64,000 bases of DNA from Hymenobacter nivis (GTDB lineage Bacteria; Bacteroidota; Bacteroidia; Cytophagales; Hymenobacteraceae). The notes under the pieces were generated by a model. It was not told the DNA's origin, did not search any database, and saw only the letters and a list, made by a program, of their open reading frames with translations. Where the stretch lies: NCBI RefSeq assembly GCF_003149515.1, contig NZ_CP029145.1, positions 1,798,001-1,862,000 on the forward strand, in the 5' to 3' direction. Shown piece by piece: positions 17,586 to 25,389 of this stretch (positions are counted from its first letter, which is position 1; every line of letters begins with the position of its first letter). A program made the position numbers and the translations under genes.

Positions 17586-18254
17586 TTGCTTGAGAAGCTC
17601 CTTAGCGGCAGACTCCGACGAGGCCGGGTTTTGGCCCGTGATGAGGTTACCGGCGGTTACAATGTAGGGGCCCCAGTCGGCGCCTTTGGAGTAGGTACCG
17701 CCGGCGTTTTTCAGCATGTCTTCCACCAGGAAAGGCACTACGTCGGTCAGGTGCACTGCTGCCTCCTCAGTATTGGTGAAGCCGGTTACGGCCTTGCCTT
17801 TCACGAGCAGGTCGCCATTGGGGGCCTTCACGTGGCGGAGCACGCCGGGAGCGTGGCACACCAGTGCTACCGGTTTGCCGGCGGCGTAAGCAGTTTCGAT
17901 CAGGGCGATGGATTTTGGATCTTCGGCCAGGTCCCAGAGCGGGCCGTGGCCGCCGGGGTAAAACACGGCGTCAAAATCGGCGGCTTTGATGGTATCCAGC
18001 GGCACGGTGTGGGCCAGGGCTTGCTGGGCGGCGGCGTCTTGCTTGAAGCGCTTGGTAGCTTCGGTTTGGGCCCCGGGCTCGTCGCTTTTGGGGTCGAGGG
18101 GCGGCTGGCCACCTTTGGGCGAGGCCAGCGTGAGGTCAATGCCGGCATCCTTGAACACGTAATAGGGCGCGGCAAATTCTTCCAGCCAGAAGCCAGTTTT
18201 TTTGCCCGTGGTGCCCAGCTCGTCGTGCGAGGTCAAAATCATGGCGATTTTCAT
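17574..18254 (-). CDS. DJ-1/PfpI family protein (Hsp31-like, glyoxalase III type)
   Basis: 226 residues from the ATG at 18254. DJ-1/Hsp31 enzymes detoxify methylglyoxal and reverse early glycation. The nucleophile Cys133 and adjacent His134 are in ALVCHAPGVL, a conserved acid is likely Glu25 or Glu26 (GFWLEEFAAP), and FYPGGHGPLWDLAE is the oxyanion segment. It is the last gene of a four-gene cluster on the minus strand after the ABM gene (81 nt). The tandem duplication at its 3' end is harmless. Confidence 0.9.
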   Translation of the reverse strand: MKIAMILTSHDELGTTGKKTGFWLEEFAAPYYVFKDAGIDLTLASPKGGQPPLDPKSDEPGAQTEATKRFKQDAAAQQALAHTVPLDTIKAADFDAVFYPGGHGPLWDLAEDPKSIALIETAYAAGKPVALVCHAPGVLRHVKAPNGDLLVKGKAVTGFTNTEEAAVHLTDVVPFLVEDMLKNAGGTYSKGADWGPYIVTAGNLITGQNPASSESAAKELLKQLSK

Positions 18255-18335
18255 AATCCTGTTTATTAGGGGTGAAGTGGAAATAAAACCGGTCGGGCCA
18301 ACCCGTGGCGGGCCCGACCGGTTTGGCAACAGGCT

Positions 18336-18647
18336 TTAGGCCAGCAACTTGTAAAAGGTAACCTTGCGCTCGGCCAGTAGCGGCATAATCTGGCCCACCA
18401 CCAGGTTCTGGTAGTGCGCCGAGTCACGGTGGGCTTCGAGGGCCGCTTGGTTGGCGTATTGCTCGTAGAAGAAGAAGCGGGCCGGGTCGGCGGCGTCCTG
18501 GTGGGCGATGTAGAGCAGGTTGCCCGGCTCGTGCTGGCGCACGGCAGCAGCGGCTTGCAGCATCAGCTGGCGCACGGTGGCTTCGTGGCCGGGCTGGGCG
18601 CGCCACTCGGCGGCCACGGCGATGATATCTTGGGTTTCAGTACTCAT
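18336..18647 (-). CDS. Antibiotic biosynthesis monooxygenase (ABM) family protein
   Basis: 103 residues from the ATG at 18647. ABM/YgiN-like proteins are small dimeric ferredoxin-like folds acting on quinols or heme-like molecules. Core cues are VAAEWRAQPGHEATVRQLML, NLLYIAHQDAADPARFFFYEQYANQAALEAH and SAHYQNLV. It lies 25 nt after the MDR reductase in the same operon, suggesting a quinone/quinol cycle. An upstream TTG is possible but less likely. Confidence 0.85.
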   Translation of the reverse strand: MSTETQDIIAVAAEWRAQPGHEATVRQLMLQAAAAVRQHEPGNLLYIAHQDAADPARFFFYEQYANQAALEAHRDSAHYQNLVVGQIMPLLAERKVTFYKLLA

Positions 18648-18672
18648 AATCAAGAGAATAAGGGGCGCCGGG

Positions 18673-19671
18673 TTAGGCTACTTTCACCACGGCTTTGCCG
18701 GTGTTTTCGCCCTGGAACAAGCCCAGGAACGCGGCCGGAATCTGGTCGAAGCCCTCAGTTACGGTCTCCTCGCCCTTCAGCTGGCCTGCGGCGTACCACT
18801 CGGTGAGCTTTTTGACACCCTCGGGCCAACGCGCGTGGTAATCGCTCACGATGAAGCCTTGGAGCTTGCTGCTGGTTTTGAGGAGCTTGCCCTCGGGCCG
18901 GGGGCCTACTGGGGCTTCGGTGGCGTTGTAGGTCGAAATCTGGCCGCACAAGGCAATGCGGGCGTGCTTGTTCAGCAGGTCGTACACGGCATCGGTGATG
19001 GCGCCGCCCACGTTGTCGAAGTAGCAGTCCACGCCGTTGGGCGCGGCGGCGGCCAGGGCCCCGGCCAGGTCGGACGTGGTTTTGTAGTTAATGGCCTCAT
19101 CGAAGCCCAGCTCTTTCAGGTACGCCACCTTCTCGTCGGAGCCGGCCGTGCCCACCACGCGGCAGCCCTGGATTTTAGCCAACTGGCCTACTATCGAACC
19201 CACGGCCCCGGCCGCGCCCGACACCACCACTGTTTCACCGGCCTTGGGCTGGCAAATGTCGAGCAGGCCGAAGTAGGCTGTGAGGCCCGGCATGCCCAGC
19301 AGCCCCAGGAAGTAGCTGGCGGGGGCCTGGTCGGCGGGCACGCGCTGCACGGCGCTGGCATCGGCCACGCTGTACTCCTGCCAGGGCAGGTTACCCACCA
19401 CCACGCTGCCCACGGGCAGCTGCGCGCCGTGGCTTTCCACCACTTCGGCCACCACGCCGCCCGAAATTGGCTCGCCCACCGCGAAGGGCGCGACGTACGA
19501 CTTGGCGGCGCTCATGCGGCCGCGCATGTAGGGGTCGACGGATACATACAGGGTTTTGAGCAGCACCTGGCCCGCGGCGGACGCGGGCACTGCGCGGGTT
19601 TCGAACTGGAACTGCGCGGCCGTGGGCACGCCCACGGGGCGGCTGGCCAGCAAAATGGTTTTAGTATTCAT
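18673..19671 (-). CDS. NADP-dependent MDR oxidoreductase (YncB/PTGR-like)
   Basis: 332 residues from the ATG at 19671. Zinc-less medium-chain reductases of this group (YncB, curcumin reductase, prostaglandin reductase) reduce activated double bonds in enones and quinones with NADPH. Diagnostic segments are SVDPYMRGRMS near residue 45, VVSGAAGAVGSIVGQLAK as the nucleotide loop, and YFDNVGG. It is 27 nt after the OhrR-like gene, with the ABM and DJ-1 genes downstream, so the operon handles reactive electrophiles. Confidence 0.9.
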   Translation of the reverse strand: MNTKTILLASRPVGVPTAAQFQFETRAVPASAAGQVLLKTLYVSVDPYMRGRMSAAKSYVAPFAVGEPISGGVVAEVVESHGAQLPVGSVVVGNLPWQEYSVADASAVQRVPADQAPASYFLGLLGMPGLTAYFGLLDICQPKAGETVVVSGAAGAVGSIVGQLAKIQGCRVVGTAGSDEKVAYLKELGFDEAINYKTTSDLAGALAAAAPNGVDCYFDNVGGAITDAVYDLLNKHARIALCGQISTYNATEAPVGPRPEGKLLKTSSKLQGFIVSDYHARWPEGVKKLTEWYAAGQLKGEETVTEGFDQIPAAFLGLFQGENTGKAVVKVA

Positions 19672-19698
19672 AAGCAACGGTATAAGGAACCCAGCGGC

Positions 19699-20151
19699 TT
19701 AGGCTAGCTGGGCCAGAATGTGGGTGAGGTGCACGCGCAGGGCCCCTACTTCGGCGGACGACATGTGGAGCTTGGCGAGCATTTGGGTGGGGATGCTGCC
19801 GGCCTGCGCCTCCAGGGCCCGGCCCGCGGGCAGCAGCCCGATGATGACCGAGCGCTCGTCGCGCGGGTCGCGGCGGCGGCTGAGCCACTGCCGCTGCTCC
19901 ATGCGCTTGAGCAGGGGCGTGAGCGTGCCCGAATCGAGCAGGAGATTTCCGCCCAGCTCCTTCACCGTCAGCTCCTGGCGCTCCCAAAGCAGTAGAAACA
20001 CGAGGTACTGCGGGTAGGTGAGGCCCAGCGCCTGCAAGTAGGGCTGGTAGGCCTTGGTGAGCTGCCGCGACACGGCGTAGAACGGAAAGCACAGCTGGCT
20101 TTCCAGCTTCAGCAAGGAGTTATCAGCGGCGGCGATGGGGAGCGTTTCCAT
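19699..20151 (-). CDS. ohrR: MarR family regulator, OhrR-like
   Basis: 150 residues from the ATG at 20151. The N-terminal SQLCFPFYAVSR contains Cys21 at the place of the redox-sensing cysteine of OhrR, the organic-hydroperoxide repressor. The winged helix follows: LGLTYPQYLVFLLLWE, then ELTVKELGGNLLLDSGTLTPLLKRME and RRDPRDERSVI. It leads the operon with the MDR, ABM and DJ-1 genes and likely represses it together with itself. No ohr gene is present here, so the exact inducer is inferred. Confidence 0.85.
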   Translation of the reverse strand: METLPIAAADNSLLKLESQLCFPFYAVSRQLTKAYQPYLQALGLTYPQYLVFLLLWERQELTVKELGGNLLLDSGTLTPLLKRMEQRQWLSRRRDPRDERSVIIGLLPAGRALEAQAGSIPTQMLAKLHMSSAEVGALRVHLTHILAQLA

Positions 20152-20193
20152 AGGGTTCGGCCAAATAAACGGCGTTCGGTTGCATAATGTTTG

Positions 20194-20205
20194 ATTGTAC
20201 ACAAT
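20194..20205 (-). promoter_or_regulatory. Probable OhrR/MarR operator
   Basis: ATTGT-AC-ACAAT inverted repeat 43 nt upstream of the ohrR start, resembling the ACAATT/AATTGT half-sites of OhrR boxes. It would give autoregulation. Confidence 0.5.
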
Positions 20206-20297
20206 TAGATTTTGCTAAAAAGCTACCCCGCGCCGATTTCGGAGTGCTGCCCAAAATTCCAAGAAGCTGTTTGACTTACTCTTTTGGCTCCTGGAAC

Positions 20298-20388
20298 GGG
20301 GGGTAGAAACGCATCCTTGCGTCTCCGAGTTGAACGATGTTTGGACAAGTCGTTCAAGCCGGAGACGCAAGGATGCGTTTCTACCCCC
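20298..20388. repeat. Inverted repeat, family R4
   Basis: Arms GGGGGTAGAAACGCATCC and complement extend to GCGTCTCC/GGAGACGC with a 30-nt centre. Only one copy is noticed here. REP/MITE-like. Confidence 0.7.
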
Positions 20389-20431
20389 GGTTCTGACGTT
20401 AACTCAAACGGCTTCTAAATTCAGCGCTGGG

Positions 20432-20746
20432 CTACAAGCTAAAAAAATACGTGCCCGTAAGTTGCGCCACGCGGTTGTAGGCAGCATCAGCATTGAAGTT
20501 ATGCCCGTAAAAGACCGTACCGTTGCCTTGGTGCGAGTTGCGCAATCCTAGGCCGTAACCAAGTTGCACTTGCAGGGGCCCCTGCCGGTAGCCAACGCCG
20601 AAGTTCACGCCCGCATCGAAGCGCCGGCTATTGGCACCGGGGCCGTAGGAAATCTTATCATCAAAATCGACTGTCGGGCTTGGCAAAGGGTCGTAAGCCG
20701 GCGCCACCAGCCCCAGCAGCCCGGGCAAGAGCGTGCGTAAATTCAT
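20432..20746 (-). pseudogene. Truncated outer-membrane beta-barrel gene fragment
   Basis: 104 residues. The start MNLRTLLPGLLGLVAP looks like a signal peptide, but it joins directly to the last ~85 residues of a barrel (GVNFGVGYRQGPLQVQLGYGLGLRN, VAQLTGTYFFSL). The C-terminal part is nearly identical to the intact barrel at 21271-22035, so an internal deletion fused a different N-terminus to this tail. It may still be expressed, but it has too few strands for a barrel. Confidence 0.6.
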
Positions 20747-20940
20747 CGGTTCTTGATGCGTCCTCTAACGAAGGGACACCGCCGATACTTTTTTATCTTC
20801 TTCAACGCCCTAATTTCCGCCCCTAGGCCCTGCTCGGGGCCCCGGACCGGCGCTAAGAATCTATCCAAAATAGAATTCTCCCAACGTCATGCTTGTCTGG
20901 CAGCCGCTTGTCGAAGCATCTCTGCTGCGTTGTTGAGAGA
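20706..20940. repeat. Direct repeat, copy 1 (partner 22674-22906)
   Basis: About 235 bp nearly identical to 22674-22906. It covers the first codons of the relic gene, its upstream region (shared CTAGGCCCTGCTCGGGGCC) and the left half of a MITE. It indicates segmental duplication. Confidence 0.8.
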
Positions 20941-20998
20941 TTGATTCAGTGAGCGGTAGAGTTGCTTCGACAAGCGGACGCCAGATAAGCATGACGTT
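20883..20998. repeat. MITE M1-like element with variant ends
   Basis: AACGTCATGCTTGTCTGGC and its complement bound GAAGCATCTCT and GTTGCTTCGAC. The ends differ from the standard GCTGAGCG version and match the copy at 22849. Confidence 0.75.
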
Positions 20999-21270
20999 AC
21001 GAGAAGCCTATTCGGATAGGTTATAAAAACAACCCCGCCCGGTGGCCTAGCTACCGGGCGGGCAACCGGGCCCCGCGCCGCTACGCCCAGGGCCCTCAGC
21101 CAGACCAGCACGTTCGCACTGGCCTAGTTGGGGCCCTTATCTGCCCGGTGAGCCGCCCGCGCTACTAGGGCGGCAGCAAAGGCACAGTGGCTACGGCATT
21201 GCCGGCACGTGCTGCGCCAACCCCACACCGGTTTTGGTACGCTGCCCAAAATCCTAAAGCCAGCGCCGGG

Positions 21271-22035
21271 CTACAGATTAAAGAAGTATGTACCCGTGAG
21301 TTGCGCCACGCGGTGGTAAGCCACCTCGTCGCCGAAGCGGCGGCTGTAGTTATAGTTGGTCGTGCCCGGCGAGATAAGCAGTTCAGGGGCCTGGTACAGG
21401 TTACGCAGGCCCAGGCCGTAGCCCAGCTGCACTTGCAGGGGCCCCAGGCGGTAGCCCACGCCGAAGTTCACGCCCGCGTCGAGGCGGCGGTTGGCGGTGC
21501 CGGGGCCGTAGGCTACCCGGTCGTCAAAATATACCGGCACAGTGAAGGCAGCCGGACCCAGGTATGCCACGGAAGTGCCGGTTTGCCGGCCGCCCACGGC
21601 CACGGCCACGTAGGGCCCCGCAAACACTTGCAGGCCGTGGTCGCCGTGCAGCGTGTACACCACGTTCAGCGGCAGCTCCAGCCAATTGGTGCGGGTGGTG
21701 CCGGTGGTTTCCTGGGAGGTGTAGCCCGCCACGCCGCCCGCGTAGCTGGTGTTATGGAACTTGTTGCCTTTCTGCGAGAACACCAGCGCCGGCTGCAACG
21801 CTACCTTCCCGAAGCAGGCTTCGAAGGCCACGCCGGCCTGCCAGGCCAGCAGGGCCGACTTATCGTTTTGCGCTTCGCTCGCCGGCAGGTTCGAACGGTT
21901 GCTGGCCGGATCCGTTGTCGCCAAGGCGCGGTTTAGGCCCCCGCGCAAGCCGAGGCGAAACGTAGTTTGGGCCGGAGCCGGGGCGGCGCTGGCCAGCAGG
22001 GCGGCGCCCAGCGCGAGGGTAGCGAGTGGTTGCAT
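21271..22035 (-). CDS. PorT-like outer membrane beta-barrel protein
   Basis: 254 residues from the ATG at 22035 with a Sec signal ending APAQ near residue 22. The mature part is an eight-strand-type barrel (OMP_b-brl_2/PorT-like) with alternating strands such as FRLGLRGGLN, LLAWQAGVAFE, LELPLNVVYTL and FDAGVNFGVGYR-type repeats; it ends in an aromatic strand (LTGTYFFNL). Family members are small outer-membrane proteins of uncertain function. It is flanked by barrel-gene relics on both sides. Confidence 0.75.
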   Translation of the reverse strand: MQPLATLALGAALLASAAPAPAQTTFRLGLRGGLNRALATTDPASNRSNLPASEAQNDKSALLAWQAGVAFEACFGKVALQPALVFSQKGNKFHNTSYAGGVAGYTSQETTGTTRTNWLELPLNVVYTLHGDHGLQVFAGPYVAVAVGGRQTGTSVAYLGPAAFTVPVYFDDRVAYGPGTANRRLDAGVNFGVGYRLGPLQVQLGYGLGLRNLYQAPELLISPGTTNYNYSRRFGDEVAYHRVAQLTGTYFFNL

Positions 22036-22125
22036 GGGAATTAGGAAAGGACGTGGTGCTACCACGAGCCCCGCGGGCAGCCAAAGGGTTGCAGGTCCCC
22101 CAGAGCGCGGCCGCCCCGGGGCCCC

Positions 22126-22714
22126 TCAAAACACGTCGCTCAGGTTGAAAATACACCCTGCGGGCCCTGCACGCCCCAGGTATAGTCTACCCCCAAGGCA
22201 AGTATTCGCTTTCTTACTCAGGTACAGCCGGATGCCAGTACCCCAGCCGGCGCAATGCGCCCATAGCCGGTGGCGGGGGCCCTGGCCGGCTGCCCGTTGG
22301 CAAACACCACGCCGCCCAGCACCCGCGAGCGGGTGGGGTTGAAGCAATACTCGGCCTCGCCGTACACCATGCTGGGGCCCTGGAAACGGCCCTGGATATA
22401 GCCCCGCCCGGTCACGCTCTACTTGTTCCAGCCGATGGCCGGCAGGTCAGAGTAGGGAGCGGCCTGGCCCAAAACAAAATTGCCTTAAAGCCAGGAGGCC
22501 AGCATATTGCCCCCGCGGACAGCGCACAGGTAGCGGCGGGATGGAACTGTGCAAGGCGGTAGTTAGCGTCCGAGCCCAGGGCCCGCAGGTTGGTACGCAG
22601 CGCCGGAAACAGGCAGGTTTCGCCGGCGGCCGGACGCAGCTGGTTGGCGCGGGTGTTGCGCAGCACCAACGCTACCAGCCCCAGCAGCCCGGGCAAGAGT
22701 GTGCGTAAATTCAC
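22126..22714 (-). pseudogene. Relic of an Omp85/BamA-like barrel gene
   Basis: The start MNLRTLLPGLLGLVAL matches the relic at 20746. After this the frame reads RTNLRALGSDANYRLAQFHPA. It then breaks: the next recognisable part, GYIQGRFQGPSMVYGEAEYCF and TRSRVLGGVVFANGQ, is in another frame, and a third frame gives LYLSKKANTCLG and FNLSDVF to the end. These segments fit the C-terminal barrel of an Omp85-type surface antigen. Several frameshifts and a stop show it is not functional. Confidence 0.65.
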
Positions 22715-22906
22715 CGATTCTTAATGCGCCCTCTAACGAAGAGACGCCGCCGATACTTTTTTCCTTCTTCAACGCCCCAATTTCCGCCCCTAGGCCCTGC
22801 TCGGGGCCCCGGACCGGCGCTAAGAATCTATCCAAAATAGAATTCTCCCAACGTCATGCTTGTCTGGCAGCCGCTTGTCGAAGCATCTCTGCTGCGTCGT
22901 TAAACA
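22674..22906. repeat. Direct repeat, copy 2 (partner 20706-20940)
   Basis: Nearly identical to copy 1 over about 230 bp, with scattered substitutions and short indels. Confidence 0.8.
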
Positions 22907-22963
22907 ACTGATCCGGTGAGCGGTAGAGATGCTTCGATAAGCGGCTGACAGGTAAGTATGACC
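22849..22963. repeat. MITE M1-like element with variant ends, copy 2
   Basis: Same variant ends as 20883-20998 on the left, with a diverged right half (GATAAGCGGCTGACAGG). It ends 19 bp before the lacI-type gene stop. Confidence 0.7.
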
Positions 22964-22981
22964 GCCTAATTGGATAGCCTC

Positions 22982-24007
22982 TTAGCCCAGGCGCAACGAG
23001 GAGGCGCGCACCAGCAAATCGGGCTGGAGCAGCACCCGGCGCGGCGACACGTTCTGGCGCTTTTCGCCCAGTATTTCGAGCAGTAAGCGCGCGGCGGCCT
23101 GGCCCATTTGCTCGCAGCGCTGGTCCACGGTGGTCAGCATGGGCTCGATAAACGAGGAGAACAGCTCGTTGCTGAAGCCGGCCAGGGCCACGTCGTCGGG
23201 CACGCGCAGGCCCTGGCGGCGCAGCACTTGCAGGGCCCCCACGGCCGTAATGTCGCTGGCCGAAAATACGGCGTCGGGCCGCACGGGCAGCTTCAGCAGT
23301 AGCTCCATGCCCTGGATGCCGTCCTCCAGGCGCATGTCGCAGGTGTGCACCAGGGCCTCATCGAAGGGCACGTCGTACTCGCGCAGGGCGTCGAGGTAGC
23401 CCTGGCGGCGGTTTTTGTAGATGTTCAGGTGCTGGGGGCCCGCGAAATGAGCGATGCGCCGGCAGCCCTGGCTCAGCAGGTGCCGGGTGCTCTGGTAGGC
23501 GCCCTCGCGGTCGTCGAGCAGCACGGCGTTCACGTCGCGCCCCTCCAGAATACGGTCGAAAAACACCAGCGGCAGGTCGCGCTTGGCGGCCTTATCGAAG
23601 TGCTTGAAGTCGCGCGTGGTGCGCGCCAGCGACACCAAAATACCCTCCACCTGGGCGTTGATGAGGGTTTCGATATTTTTGCGCTCATGGGCCACGTCCT
23701 CGTTCGACTGGCAGATAAGGATGTTGAAGCCCGCCTTGGTGGCCACGGTTTCGATGCCCTTCACCACCATCGTGAAAAAGTGGCCGTCGATATGCGGCAC
23801 CAGCACGCCCAGCATGTTGCTGCGGCCCTTGCGCAAGCCCGCCGCCAAGTGGTTGGGGTGGTAGTTGAGTTCCTTGGCGAGCTTGTTAACGCGCTTTTTG
23901 GTGGCGTCACTAATGCTAGGGTGGTTGCTCAGGGCACGCGAAATGGTGGACACCGACACGCTCAGGGCCGTGGCCATGTCGGTAATGGAAGCGCGCTTGG
24001 AAACCAC
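22982..24007 (-). CDS. LacI family transcriptional regulator
   Basis: 341 residues from the GTG at 24007, the first good start before the helix-turn-helix (SKRASITDMATALSVSVSTISRALSN). A TTG start 19 codons upstream is possible. The hinge helix is NHLAAGLRKGRSN. The periplasmic-binding-like core has GVLVPHIDGHFFTMVVKGIE, ILVSLA and VFFDRIL, the part that binds a sugar effector. It is the only regulator of this type in the window and lies next to GH43/GH127 genes, so it is the likely owner of the GCAAACGTTTGC sites. The ligand is unknown. Confidence 0.88.
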   Translation of the reverse strand: MVSKRASITDMATALSVSVSTISRALSNHPSISDATKKRVNKLAKELNYHPNHLAAGLRKGRSNMLGVLVPHIDGHFFTMVVKGIETVATKAGFNILICQSNEDVAHERKNIETLINAQVEGILVSLARTTRDFKHFDKAAKRDLPLVFFDRILEGRDVNAVLLDDREGAYQSTRHLLSQGCRRIAHFAGPQHLNIYKNRRQGYLDALREYDVPFDEALVHTCDMRLEDGIQGMELLLKLPVRPDAVFSASDITAVGALQVLRRQGLRVPDDVALAGFSNELFSSFIEPMLTTVDQRCEQMGQAAARLLLEILGEKRQNVSPRRVLLQPDLLVRASSLRLG

Positions 24008-24104
24008 GAGGCAGAGGATTTTAGGGGATGAGCAGCGAAAACCGCTGCGCAAATATCCGCGCAAAATTTATGCAATCCGACTGGGGCCCCGTGGCACTTC
24101 GCAC

Positions 24105-25187
24105 CTAGCCCGGTAGTGGCTGCGGCAAGTAGGTGGGCCCCAGGCAGCGGGGCCCCTGGGCCGTCCATATTAATTTATCGATACACAGCTGGCGCTCCGT
24201 CATTTGCGGGTTCCAGGCGTGGTACACCAGGTACTCAGTTTGGCCGTCGGGGCCCACGGCGTGCGAGTGGTGGCCGGGGCCCCGCACGTGGCCCGGCACC
24301 GCGTGCAGCACCCGCGCGCCGGCCCCGCCACCGGCCTCCGAGTAGGGCCCCAGGATGCTATCAGCCACGCAAAAATCCACGCCGTAGCGATCAGTCAGGA
24401 AGTTGGCCCCACTGTAAAAGCAGTAGTACTTGCCCTGGTGGCGGCGCACGCAGGGTCCCTCCAGCGTATGCCACTGGGCAAATACCCGGTTATCGTAGAG
24501 CGGCATCCGGCGGTTGGCCTCGAAAATCGTCCAGGGGTGGCGGGCGCGCAGCACCGTACGCGGCTGCTGGGCCAGCCGGGTCATGGTAACCAGGCGATCC
24601 ACGGCCAGGCCGGTGCCGGGGAAATAGCCGTCGTCCGAGTCGATAAAGTCGCGGGCGTAGAACAAGTACCACTGCCCGTCGTCGTCGCGGAACGGGTGGG
24701 CGTCGATGGTGAACTGGCTGCCGGGCACGTCGAGCGCCGCCACTTCGGTGTAGGGGCCCTGGGGCAACGCGCTGGTGGCCACATGTAAGCGGTGGCCCAC
24801 GGTGGCGGCAATGGCCCCGCCGCCCCGCGAGTAGTACATGTAAAACGTACCATCGTGCAACACCACTTCGGGGGCCCAAAAGTCAAGGCCGTCGCTGCCG
24901 GCCGGCGGCGCCAGGGCCCCGCCGGCGTCGCGCCAATCCACCAAATTACTGGAAACCAACACGCTGAAAATCCGCCCGTCGGCCGTGCGCCCCTGCCCAG
25001 TGGTACCGAAGGCGTAGTACAGGCCTTGGTGCTGGAGCACGGCGGGATCGGGAAAGTTGCGCGGCACCACGGGGTTGGTGTAGGTGCGGGCGGCGGCGCG
25101 GGCGTTGCGCGTGGGCAGCAGGGCCAGCAGGCCGCCGGCCACGGCGGCCATGCGCAAGAAAGTGCGGCGAGAATCGGTAACGGGCAT
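24105..25187 (-). CDS. GH43 family glycoside hydrolase (secreted, Tat-type signal)
   Basis: 360 residues from the ATG at 25187. The signal contains RRTFLRM before a hydrophobic stretch ending ARA, a twin-arginine motif. The five-bladed propeller residues are visible: NFPDPAVL (catalytic base Asp), DFWAPEVVLH, DAHPFRDDDGQWYLFYARD (pKa-modulating Asp) and LEGPCVRRHQGKYYCFYSG (acid Glu). GH43 enzymes remove arabinose or xylose from hemicellulose or cut arabinan. It is divergent from GH127 with an operator in the shared gap. Confidence 0.88.
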   Translation of the reverse strand: MPVTDSRRTFLRMAAVAGGLLALLPTRNARAAARTYTNPVVPRNFPDPAVLQHQGLYYAFGTTGQGRTADGRIFSVLVSSNLVDWRDAGGALAPPAGSDGLDFWAPEVVLHDGTFYMYYSRGGGAIAATVGHRLHVATSALPQGPYTEVAALDVPGSQFTIDAHPFRDDDGQWYLFYARDFIDSDDGYFPGTGLAVDRLVTMTRLAQQPRTVLRARHPWTIFEANRRMPLYDNRVFAQWHTLEGPCVRRHQGKYYCFYSGANFLTDRYGVDFCVADSILGPYSEAGGGAGARVLHAVPGHVRGPGHHSHAVGPDGQTEYLVYHAWNPQMTERQLCIDKLIWTAQGPRCLGPTYLPQPLPG

Positions 25188-25279
25188 GGCGTAGGCTAAA
25201 TATTGACGCAAGGCGCAACTGCGCGGCCAACCACGGGCCCTGCTAATGCCAGCGAATGTAGGTATTTTTCAAATATAGA

Positions 25280-25293
25280 TGCAAACGTTTGCA
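25280..25293. promoter_or_regulatory. LacI-type operator (perfect palindrome)
   Basis: TGCAAACGTTTGCA, a 14-bp perfect palindrome between the divergent GH43 and GH127 genes, with the central CG expected for LacI-family sites. A half-site AACGTTTGC recurs at 25396-25404 within the first GH127 codons. The same palindrome is before susC and a partial one before galK. Confidence 0.75.
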
Positions 25294-25389
25294 CAAAACA
25301 ATGAATAACTTATACCTTGCGGAAGATAACGCCAACGATGTTTTTAGCAAGCGCTGGAGTGTTACTTTTTGCTCTTTTTGTATCAGTTC

